Positions 31,775-37,626 of a stretch of 37,626 bases of DNA are shown here, piece by piece. Both the position numbers and the translations under genes were made by a program. Numbering within the stretch: position 1 is the stretch's first letter; each line of letters opens with the position of its first letter. A model generated the notes under the pieces. The model was not told the DNA's origin. It ran no database searches and was given only the letters and a program-made list of their open reading frames with translations. This DNA is from an uncultured Varibaculum sp. (GTDB taxonomy: Bacteria > Actinomycetota > Actinomycetes > Actinomycetales > Actinomycetaceae), in assembly GCA_947255165.1 (NCBI GenBank), contig CAMYFZ010000010.1, positions 1-37,626 on the forward strand. The letters are read 5' to 3'.

Positions 31775-32944
31775 CTATTCTTGATACTCTTTGGTGGCAT
31801 CTGCGCCAGGGGAAGCAAAATGATCCCAACCTTGCTGGCAGTGCGGTTTTCCATCTACTAATAGGAACGTCCCAGGGCTGGTCTCCGCAGGCACGCTGGC
31901 AATGTCTTCGCCCTCGTTGCAGTCCCTACGTCCAGGCGAGTTCCCTGGTAGTACCCGTCCAATGGGGGTAAATCCGGGAACCGCAAATCCCGCGGGAGCG
32001 GTACACAGTAAACCATGGTCTTCGCCGCCTCCTAGAACCCAATCCCAGCTATTTACACCCAAGAAACTAGCCAGGCCAGCTAGGCGTTGCGCATATTTTT
32101 CTAAGCGGGAACTACTCAAGTCAAGTACTACTCCGGAAGCGGCTGCTATTTTTGCCCCGTCCCGGCTCAGCCCATCAGACACATCCATCAGGGCATGGGC
32201 TCCAGCGTCTGCTAACTGGGGCGCAAGGTCGGCGGGAACCTGGGGGACCTGGTAGCGGCTTATAACCTCTTTAGCGAGGCCGCGCAAAGCTTCCGGTAGG
32301 GCAGAATCGTCTAGGGTCGCTTGCGGGCTTTGGAAGTGTTCTAGCAGGGCTAACCCGGCAGCGGAATCACCGAGATTGCCCGCAAAATAGACGAAGTCAC
32401 CCACTTGCGCCCCGCAGCGTAATAGCGGGGGCCGTCCTTGCAAATCCCCAATCACCGTCACTGCCATCTGCAGGCAGGGTCCGGAAGATAAATCTCCACC
32501 CACCAGGGCGTACCCGTAGCTTTCTAAGCCTTTTGCTAGCCCGGTAGCGAGGGCGTTAATTTCGGTGTTACTCATACCTTTGGGAATGGTTACCGCCGCG
32601 ACTGCGCTATGAGCGCTTGCCCCCATGGCCGCAATATCGGCGGCGTTTTGCGCGGCGGCGCGCCTGCCGATCTGTTCTAGGCTCATCCAGTCGCGACGAA
32701 AATGCACTCTTTCTACCAGCACATCGGTGGAAATCACGGAGCGAGAATCAGGATGAGCCAAAACCGCACAATCATCTCCCGACCCCACCAGTACTCGCTT
32801 GTGCGCATGTAGCCCGGAAGTAAAATCGGCGATCAAGCGATCTTCGGCCGTAATGGGGGTAGGTACCGCCCCCTGAAAAGACGGTAAAGAATGCGGAGAA
32901 GAGGGTTCTACCTGGGCGGACTCGCCAGGAGGAGAAGTAGTCAT
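31775..32944 (-). CDS. thiL: Thiamine-monophosphate kinase
   Basis: ThiL phosphorylates thiamine monophosphate to the active diphosphate with ATP. The 389-residue protein has an N-terminal extension of about 35 Ser/Pro-rich residues. The catalytic domain shows VGSGDDCAVL, STDVLVERVHFRRDW, GRRAAAQNAADIAAMGA, VGGDLSSGP, and ALMDVSDGLSRDGAKIAAASG with the metal-binding Asp residues, then the late VLGGGEDHGLLCT. The C-terminus also has an extra tail of roughly 40 residues. No strong Shine-Dalgarno is seen at 32944; a TAGGCT seven bases upstream hints at another leaderless start. It follows modBC by 96 bases on the same strand. No other thiamine genes are near. Confidence 0.93.
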   Translation of the reverse strand: MTTSPPGESAQVEPSSPHSLPSFQGAVPTPITAEDRLIADFTSGLHAHKRVLVGSGDDCAVLAHPDSRSVISTDVLVERVHFRRDWMSLEQIGRRAAAQNAADIAAMGASAHSAVAAVTIPKGMSNTEINALATGLAKGLESYGYALVGGDLSSGPCLQMAVTVIGDLQGRPPLLRCGAQVGDFVYFAGNLGDSAAGLALLEHFQSPQATLDDSALPEALRGLAKEVISRYQVPQVPADLAPQLADAGAHALMDVSDGLSRDGAKIAAASGVVLDLSSSRLEKYAQRLAGLASFLGVNSWDWVLGGGEDHGLLCTAPAGFAVPGFTPIGRVLPGNSPGRRDCNEGEDIASVPAETSPGTFLLVDGKPHCQQGWDHFASPGADATKEYQE

Positions 32945-33040
32945 AGTAGCTAGCCTACCTACTTACTGCTATCAGTTCACTAAAGCCGGTTTCGGCGTCG
33001 CATTTGCGTAACCGCTAGCCTTCCAGTGGCGAACGCGATC

Positions 33041-34630
33041 CTATTTTATGGCGTTATCTAGCTGGGCTTTGCGGGTTAGCTGCTGCAAGAAACGATCCTG
33101 GGTTTCTCCGAAGAGGTCGCGCCAATAGCCACGCTGCGTAACTTTCCCGTGTTTTAGCACTACTACCTGGCAATCTAGGGCAATCACATCGATTAGGTCG
33201 TGGGTGACCTGGATAGTGGTAGCGCCCCCGATTCGTTCCCGCAGCAGCACTCGCAGCTGGTCGGCTACCTCTACATCCAGGGAGGCCATTGGTTCATCTA
33301 GTAACACCACATCCGGTTCTATCGCCATCGCGCGGGCAATAGCGGCGCGTTGCTTTTGACCGCCGGAAAGCTGATTGGGACGGCGTCGCTCTAGGTTTTG
33401 CATTCCCACCGCGGCTAGTTGGGTGCGCGCCAACTGGCGGGCGCGCTCTTTATCAATCCCTAGGCAACGCAAGCCAAACACCGCGTTACGCAGCACGGAC
33501 ATATGTGGAAATAGCGCTGGATCTTGGGCGAGAAGTACGATTCGAGGCTGATCTATGCTCCACTTAATAGAGCCGGAATCCGGTATCAGGGTGCCTGCCA
33601 GCAGGGAAATGATCGTAGATTTTCCCGCCCCATTCGGACCCAGTAGGGCAGTGGCGGAGCCGGGGGTAAAATCTAAATCCACGTCTAAGTTACGTACCGC
33701 TATTTTCGCGTCCAGATGTACCCCGGGACCGGTCTGTTTTTCTCGTGGCACTTTCTTGGAAAGGCCGCTAATCGCACCGGCTGTGCCCGGGGCGCCGCTG
33801 AGCTTTTGCCTTCCCATCAGACGCGAATACCAGAAGTCTGAAAGTACCTGGGTGCCACCTACTATCAAAATTGCCAGCGCAATAATCACTAAAGATAGAG
33901 AAAGTGCCAGGTCAGTATCGGTTTCTCGTTGCAGATATACCTCGAGGGGAAGGGTGCGGGAAATACCTTGCAGAGATCCGGCAAAAGTAATCGTGGCCCC
34001 AAACTCTCCCAGGCAACGCGAAAACGCCAAGGCGGTCGCGGACACAATCGCCGGTGCTGATAACGGTAACGTTACCTGTAACAAGGTGCGGGTGCGGGTA
34101 GCTCCTAGCCCCCTGGCGGCGGCCTCGTATTGGAAACCCCGAGTACGTAGCGCGCCCTCTAGAGAAGTAATCAGGAAGGGCATAGCGACGAAAGTTTGGG
34201 CAATAATTACCGCCAAGGTAGTGAACCCAATCTGAATCCCCAATAAATCCAGCTTTGCCCCGATAATCCCCATGCGTCCCCAGGTGATCAGCAGTACTAA
34301 ACCGGCAACTACCGGGGGTAACACCATCGGTAGGGTAACGAAGGTGCGTACTAGGCGGGGAAATAAATTGTTTCGCGCCTGGGCGAGCCACAGTGCCAGG
34401 GGTACCCCGCAGACAATACACAGCGCAGTAGAAATCAGGCAGGTTTTTAAAGACAGCCAAAGAGCGTCCTGGCTTTGGGCAGTGGCCAGCAGCTGCGGGA
34501 TTTGCCCCCAATGTACCCGCAGCACCAAGGCGGCAAAAGGGATCAGTAAAAAAAGTAGCGCTAAGGCGGCGGGGCCCCACAGCCAAGCTGGGGACCCCGC
34601 CGCTTGATTAGCTCCGAAAGATTTACGCAA
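33041..34630 (-). CDS. Fused molybdate ABC transporter permease and ATPase (ModB-ModC)
   Basis: One 529-residue frame joins the membrane and ATPase halves of the molybdate importer. Residues 1 to about 270 form a ModB-type permease with five to six TM helices and the coupling loop EAARGLGATRTRTLLQVTLPL; FSRCLGEFGATITFAGS is the usual ModB block. A linker of about 30 residues precedes the ATPase (about 305-529): Walker A LLGPNGAGKSTII, Q-loop LLAQDPALFPHMSV, signature LSGGQKQRAAIARAMA, Walker B VVLLDEPMASLD and a switch His in QVTHD. The ATPase stops after about 225 residues without the C-terminal TOBE domain of canonical ModC. The start is TTG 34630, eight bases after the modA stop, with a poor Shine-Dalgarno, so coupling is likely. 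Confidence 0.92.
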   Translation of the reverse strand: MRKSFGANQAAGSPAWLWGPAALALLFLLIPFAALVLRVHWGQIPQLLATAQSQDALWLSLKTCLISTALCIVCGVPLALWLAQARNNLFPRLVRTFVTLPMVLPPVVAGLVLLITWGRMGIIGAKLDLLGIQIGFTTLAVIIAQTFVAMPFLITSLEGALRTRGFQYEAAARGLGATRTRTLLQVTLPLSAPAIVSATALAFSRCLGEFGATITFAGSLQGISRTLPLEVYLQRETDTDLALSLSLVIIALAILIVGGTQVLSDFWYSRLMGRQKLSGAPGTAGAISGLSKKVPREKQTGPGVHLDAKIAVRNLDVDLDFTPGSATALLGPNGAGKSTIISLLAGTLIPDSGSIKWSIDQPRIVLLAQDPALFPHMSVLRNAVFGLRCLGIDKERARQLARTQLAAVGMQNLERRRPNQLSGGQKQRAAIARAMAIEPDVVLLDEPMASLDVEVADQLRVLLRERIGGATTIQVTHDLIDVIALDCQVVVLKHGKVTQRGYWRDLFGETQDRFLQQLTRKAQLDNAIK

Positions 34631-34638
34631 GGGGAGTG

Positions 34639-35436
34639 CTAGCTCTTATCTGTTGACAGGGGAGCAGAGAAACCATAGTTTTCCAGGATCTTTAGCCCCG
34701 CCTCAGAAAGGACAGCCGCGATAAACTTCCTGGCTGCCTCTTGGTTCTTCGAATTCTTTACTAAAGAAATCGGGTAGGCGTTGACGACCTGCTCGATCCC
34801 CTTAACTGCAATAATCTCGACCTTATCTCCAGCGGCCTTGGCGTCGGTCTGGTAAACCAGTCCCGCATCGGCCTCCCCACTTTCCACCTTGCCGCGTACA
34901 TCGGTAACTTTTTGTTCCTCAGATACCGGCTTCAGGGTTACCCCTAGTTTTTCTTGCAGTTCTTTGGTGGCATTACCGCAAGGGACGCCCTCGGCACAAA
35001 CCACTAGTTTCTTGCCGTCCAAAGAGGCATCTAGCCCGGTAATCTTGGCGGGGTTCCCTTTGGGGACAATTAGTGCCAGGGTGTTGGAGGCGAAGGGTTT
35101 GACCTCGCTAACCAGATCCGCGTCAGTTGCTTTTTTCATGTTCTTCTCGTCAGCAGAAGCAAACACGTCCGCCGCCGCACCGTTCTTTAACTGATCTACC
35201 AGGGTAGATGAACCCTCGAAAGAGAACTTTACTTCGATATTAGGATCTGACTTCTTTAGTACTTTCTCTACGATTTCCGGGAAAGCTTTATTTAGGGAGG
35301 CGGCCGCAAACACCGTTAGCTGGGTTTTTTCTGCCGGAGCTTTGCTGTCTTCGGCCTTACTACCGCCGGAGGACGAGCAGGCACCGAGCGCCAGGGCAAG
35401 CCCGGCTGCTAAAGCAACCAGACGAAATTTTTTCAC
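34639..35436 (-). CDS. modA: Molybdate-binding lipoprotein
   Basis: ModA is the extracellular solute-binding protein of the ModABC importer. The 265-residue precursor has a signal peptide with lipobox LGAC (Cys20), then a Ser/Gly/Lys-rich spacer. The mature protein opens LTVFAAASLNKAFPEI, the typical ModA start with Ser-binding residues, followed by FSFEGSSTLVDQLKNGAAADVFASADEKNM, GLVYQTDAKAA and YPISLVKNSKNQEAA. The ATG at 35436 overlaps the stop of the HTH-TOBE gene by four bases. It lies immediately upstream of modBC. Tungstate could be bound as well as molybdate. Confidence 0.95.
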   Translation of the reverse strand: MKKFRLVALAAGLALALGACSSSGGSKAEDSKAPAEKTQLTVFAAASLNKAFPEIVEKVLKKSDPNIEVKFSFEGSSTLVDQLKNGAAADVFASADEKNMKKATDADLVSEVKPFASNTLALIVPKGNPAKITGLDASLDGKKLVVCAEGVPCGNATKELQEKLGVTLKPVSEEQKVTDVRGKVESGEADAGLVYQTDAKAAGDKVEIIAVKGIEQVVNAYPISLVKNSKNQEAARKFIAAVLSEAGLKILENYGFSAPLSTDKS

Positions 35437-35837
35437 AGTTTATCTCCTTCAGGAAGTTGCACCGAAACATTAGTCGCTTTTACCTGGGCAGTAGCCACTG
35501 AACCTACCTCTAAGTTCAGTTCTTCTACCGCCTCGGTAGAAACCAGGGATACTACCCGGTAGGGGCCGCATTGCAGATCTACCTGGCTCATCACCTCGCC
35601 TTTTTTCAACGCAACCACTAGCCCCTGGAAATGGTTACGGATGGATTCACTAGGTTCTTCCCCCAGTAGCCCCCCGACAGGTCGCTCCTGCAGAAAACGA
35701 GCTACTGAGGCACCGTCGACTCGCTTGGGGCCAGATCCAGTAACTGCTTTGATTAGGTTTTCATCAAGCCAACGGCGAATGGTGTCATCACTGACTCCGA
35801 GCAAGTTGGCGATAGTAGATATCCGATAATTTGGCAT
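35433..35837 (-). CDS. HTH-TOBE molybdate-responsive DNA-binding protein
   Basis: The 134-residue protein has two parts. Residues 1-52 are a MerR/excisionase-type helix-turn-helix (YRISTIANLLGVSDDTIRRWLDENLI, then RVDGASVARFLQE). Residues 66-131 are a single TOBE/Mop domain (IRNHFQGLVVALKKGEVMSQVDL, VVSLVSTEAVEELNLEVGSVATAQVKATNVSVQL), the fold that binds molybdate oligomerically. It leads the modA-modBC operon and overlaps modA (ATGA). It may be a molybdate-sensing repressor of the operon, or a storage and delivery protein; the HTH favours regulation. The ATPase in this operon lacks the TOBE domain that normally carries this regulatory function. Confidence 0.85.
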   Translation of the reverse strand: MPNYRISTIANLLGVSDDTIRRWLDENLIKAVTGSGPKRVDGASVARFLQERPVGGLLGEEPSESIRNHFQGLVVALKKGEVMSQVDLQCGPYRVVSLVSTEAVEELNLEVGSVATAQVKATNVSVQLPEGDKL

Positions 35838-35868
35838 GAAGTTAGGCTATCGTAAAAACAAAGAAAAT

Positions 35869-35883
35869 ACCTAGAAAATAGGT
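35869..35883. promoter_or_regulatory. Candidate operator of the molybdate operon
   Basis: ACCTA-gaaaa-TAGGT is a perfect five-bp inverted repeat with a five-base spacer, 32 bases before the ATG of the HTH-TOBE gene. It sits in an AT-rich promoter region with TATAAC about 25 bases further upstream on the minus strand. It could bind the HTH-TOBE protein. Confidence 0.35.
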
Positions 35884-35996
35884 TTTCTGCGGAAATAGTT
35901 ATAAGAAAAGTTCTAAAAATAAAAAATATGCTTAGTTATCAAAGCCCGGGTAAAACTAGCTGGGGTACCGGGAAATCCTTTGTGACAAGACGCATC

Positions 35997-36034
35997 GAGG
36001 GTGCCGACCGCTCGAAAAGCGAGCCGGCACCCTC
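35997..36034 (-). terminator. Terminator of the nitrate reductase operon
   Basis: GAGGGTGCCG pairs perfectly with CGGCACCCTC, and an inner CGCT/AGCG stem extends the hairpin. It starts 15 bases after the narI stop. No U-tract follows on the minus strand, as is common for actinobacterial terminators. Confidence 0.7.
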
Positions 36035-36049
36035 AAAAAGCGTCCGGGT

Positions 36050-36826
36050 TTAAGCTCCCTGGGCGGGGGCCCCGCCTGCGTCCTCACCGCCGGCAGCAGT
36101 AGCCCGAACCGGGGTCCAACCCGGCTTTTCCGGGCTAGCGGCAGTCGCGGGGCGCCGCGAACGGTAAACGATTGGTGGACGGGTAACGTAACCCACCGGA
36201 GCTGAGAGCACGTGCACTAGGCGGGTGAAGGGCCAGACCGCCAGCAGCAGTAAACCGGCAATAATATGCAGTTTGAAACTGAGCGGCACATTCGCCATCA
36301 GATCTACCTGAGGTTGCAGCATGAACAAGGAACGCAGCCACACCGAAATGGTTTTGCGGTAGTTATAGCCGCCATCTGCACCAAAAAGCTGATTGGCGGC
36401 AGTAGCTATTGCCCCCAAGGCCAGGGGAATCGCCAAGAAAATATAGGCAACTAGGTCGCGGCCGGTAGTAGCGAAACGTACCGAATGGTTAACGAAACGC
36501 CGCCACAGCAAGCCGATAAAGCCCAGCAGTGCCGCAATCCCTGCCACGGTGCCCCCAAAAGTGGCTAGTAGGTGGTACTGATGCTGGGTGACCCCCATAG
36601 ACTCGGTCATCCAGTCGGGGATGAATAGCCCCATAAAGTGCCCCACCAGCACGAACAAAATCCCGAAATGGAATAGCGGGGAAGCTAATCGCAGGATTTT
36701 AGCTTCCCGTAGCTGTGAGGACTCGGAAGTCCATCCATACTGGTCAGAGCGGTAACGCCAGATAAGACCGGCAACTAGTAGCGTAATGCAAATATAGGGA
36801 AATACTCCCCAAAACAACACGTCCAT
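36050..36826 (-). CDS. narI: Respiratory nitrate reductase gamma subunit
   Basis: NarI is the membrane di-haem cytochrome b that passes quinol electrons to NarGH. The 258-residue protein has five TM helices. Candidate haem ligands are His63 (GHFMG), His82 or His85 (TQHQYH), His187 (KLHIIAG) and His205 (RLVHVLSAP); the last two sit at the same numbers as in E. coli NarI. The C-terminal tail after VYRSR is Ala/Pro-rich and longer than usual. It starts four bases after the narJ stop and ends the operon. Haem for it would come from the pathway encoded at 2566-9697. Confidence 0.94.
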   Translation of the reverse strand: MDVLFWGVFPYICITLLVAGLIWRYRSDQYGWTSESSQLREAKILRLASPLFHFGILFVLVGHFMGLFIPDWMTESMGVTQHQYHLLATFGGTVAGIAALLGFIGLLWRRFVNHSVRFATTGRDLVAYIFLAIPLALGAIATAANQLFGADGGYNYRKTISVWLRSLFMLQPQVDLMANVPLSFKLHIIAGLLLLAVWPFTRLVHVLSAPVGYVTRPPIVYRSRRPATAASPEKPGWTPVRATAAGGEDAGGAPAQGA

Positions 36827-36830
36827 GACT

Positions 36831-37556
36831 TCACCCTTCGCTCGCGGTGTCTGCTTGAACCGGGGCTAACTGCGGCCACGGTAAGTTATTACTGTCGTCT
36901 AAGCCCACTAATTCGGTAGGCGGACCTTGACGGATTAGGCGCTCCATGCGCTGGCTGGTTTCACTGTCAGCTTCTCCCAACACCATGCGCAGGGCGTTTA
37001 CCACCTTTTGCCAGGGAGAATCCAGAGAGCACAGCGCGGCATGCAGCACTTCGATACCCTCCCGGCTGGCGGCGATCGCGCCCAGCACTAAAGCTAAATC
37101 TTCGCCCTGACAGCGGGCTGCCAACTCTAAAACCCGAGGTAGATAGTCGGGTAAAGATTCCCGGTGGGGAGGTTCAAAGCCTACGGCGCTAAATAAATCT
37201 GAAAATACCGTAAGCGCGATTCCGCGTTGCCGGGTATCTCCAGTGGCGTAATAGGTTAGCTCCAGGGCGCAGCGGCGTTTGCGGTCAAAAGTTTCTACGT
37301 AGTCCTCTTGTACTCCGCGAACTCCGCGCATGCGGGCCCAGGAACAAAACTCTCGTAGCTCTTGCCCGATGGCCTCAGGTAGTAGCTCAGCCTCTGCCTT
37401 CACCTGAGAAAGGAGTTCCTCCAGGTTGTCACCGGGGTAATCCAAAAGCAGCGCGCAAGCCATCAGGGCAGCGGAACGCTGGTCCGGCTCGAGAGCCACC
37501 GCGTTTACCGGGGGCGCCTCCTGCCGGGTAGGAATGAAAGAAACCTTGGAGGTCAC
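36831..37556 (-). CDS. narJ: Nitrate reductase assembly chaperone
   Basis: NarJ is a cytoplasmic chaperone of the TorD/NarJ family that helps insert molybdenum cofactor into NarG. The all-helical protein has 241 residues with typical blocks: ALLLDYPGDNLEELLSQV, DYVETFDRKRRCALELTYYATGDTRQRGIALTVFSDLFSAVGFEP and LPDYLPRVLELAAR. The GTG start at 37556 overlaps the preceding TGA and follows GGGAGG at a suitable distance. It precedes narI by four bases. narG and most of narH lie beyond the window. Confidence 0.93.
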   Translation of the reverse strand: MTSKVSFIPTRQEAPPVNAVALEPDQRSAALMACALLLDYPGDNLEELLSQVKAEAELLPEAIGQELREFCSWARMRGVRGVQEDYVETFDRKRRCALELTYYATGDTRQRGIALTVFSDLFSAVGFEPPHRESLPDYLPRVLELAARCQGEDLALVLGAIAASREGIEVLHAALCSLDSPWQKVVNALRMVLGEADSETSQRMERLIRQGPPTELVGLDDSNNLPWPQLAPVQADTASEG

Positions 37557-37626
37557 CGCGGTGCCCTCCCGATTTCCACCGGGACTTTACCCGAGGACGC
37601 GCCCTGACCCACCGGACAAATATATT
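37553..37626 (-). CDS. narH: Nitrate reductase beta subunit, last codons
   Basis: Only 23 codons and a stop are present. The frame that ends in GTGA, overlapping the narJ start by four bases, encodes a tail ending VPVEIGRAPR. Position before narJ-narI makes narH very likely, but the sequence alone is too short to show it. Confidence 0.5.
   Translation of the reverse strand, partial: YICPVGQGASSGKVPVEIGRAPR

Noticed and set aside
1..37626. Search for CRISPR arrays, transposases, phage genes, toxin-antitoxin or restriction systems
   Set aside because: No regularly spaced repeats and no such protein families in any convincing frame.

Overview
The window looks like a chromosomal segment of a facultatively anaerobic Gram-positive actinobacterium, most likely of the Actinomycetaceae (Varibaculum, Mobiluncus or Actinomyces type). 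This assignment is inferred from gene content: a coproporphyrin-dependent haem pathway with HemQ, a GlxR-type Crp regulator, GTP-dependent PEP carboxykinase, an LppM-like lipoprotein, a Tad secretion module and narHJI. GTG and TTG starts are frequent, and several genes appear to be leaderless. No phage, insertion sequence, CRISPR array or rRNA was seen. All of the gene content reads as vertically inherited core or near-core genome.

Layout, left to right. (1) 1-445: 5' part of glnA (minus), then a gene for a membrane-anchored DUF2993/LmeA-like protein. (2) 1777-10570: a haem block of two divergent arms. The minus arm is hemE, a hemY-hemC gene fusion, then hemD. The plus arm is hemA-hemH-hemQ, followed by a GlxR/Crp-type regulator and a strong terminator. 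Together they cover glutamyl-tRNA reduction, tetrapyrrole assembly, and the coproporphyrinogen oxidation, iron insertion and coprohaem decarboxylation steps. hemB, hemL and a separate hemC are not here. (3) 10783-16024: an acidic membrane protein of unknown function and purA (minus), then cysS-rlmB (plus). (4) 16155-18457: a HAAS-like membrane protein, divergent from the branched-chain amino acid carrier brnQ. (5) 18454-21912: a compact, translationally coupled tadZ-tadA-tadB-tadC operon with no pilin or pseudopilin genes. (6) 22182-27152: an LppM-like lipoprotein, pckG, a CDF cation exporter, and purC. (7) 27153-27713: a gene-free, hairpin-rich region with a perfect 21-bp inverted repeat. (8) 27714-31318: a minus-strand operon of mscS, msrB, an EEP-family hydrolase, an RhtA-like exporter and a GlsB/YeaQ-type protein. 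(9) 31485-31760: tRNA-Glu, tRNA-Asp and tRNA-Phe. (10) 31775-37626: thiL, a molybdate operon (HTH-TOBE protein, modA, fused modB-modC), and the tail of a nitrate reductase operon (narH end, narJ, narI).

The functional themes fit together. Haem is needed for the b-type NarI subunit. Molybdate uptake next to nar supplies the molybdenum cofactor of nitrate reductase. The GlxR-type regulator may link carbon status (pckG) to this metabolism. The most unusual items are the HemY-HemC fusion, the ModB-ModC fusion whose ATPase lacks a TOBE domain while a separate HTH-TOBE protein leads the operon, the pilin-less tad locus, and the structured region after purC. I found no convincing evidence for a wholly new defence or mobile system.
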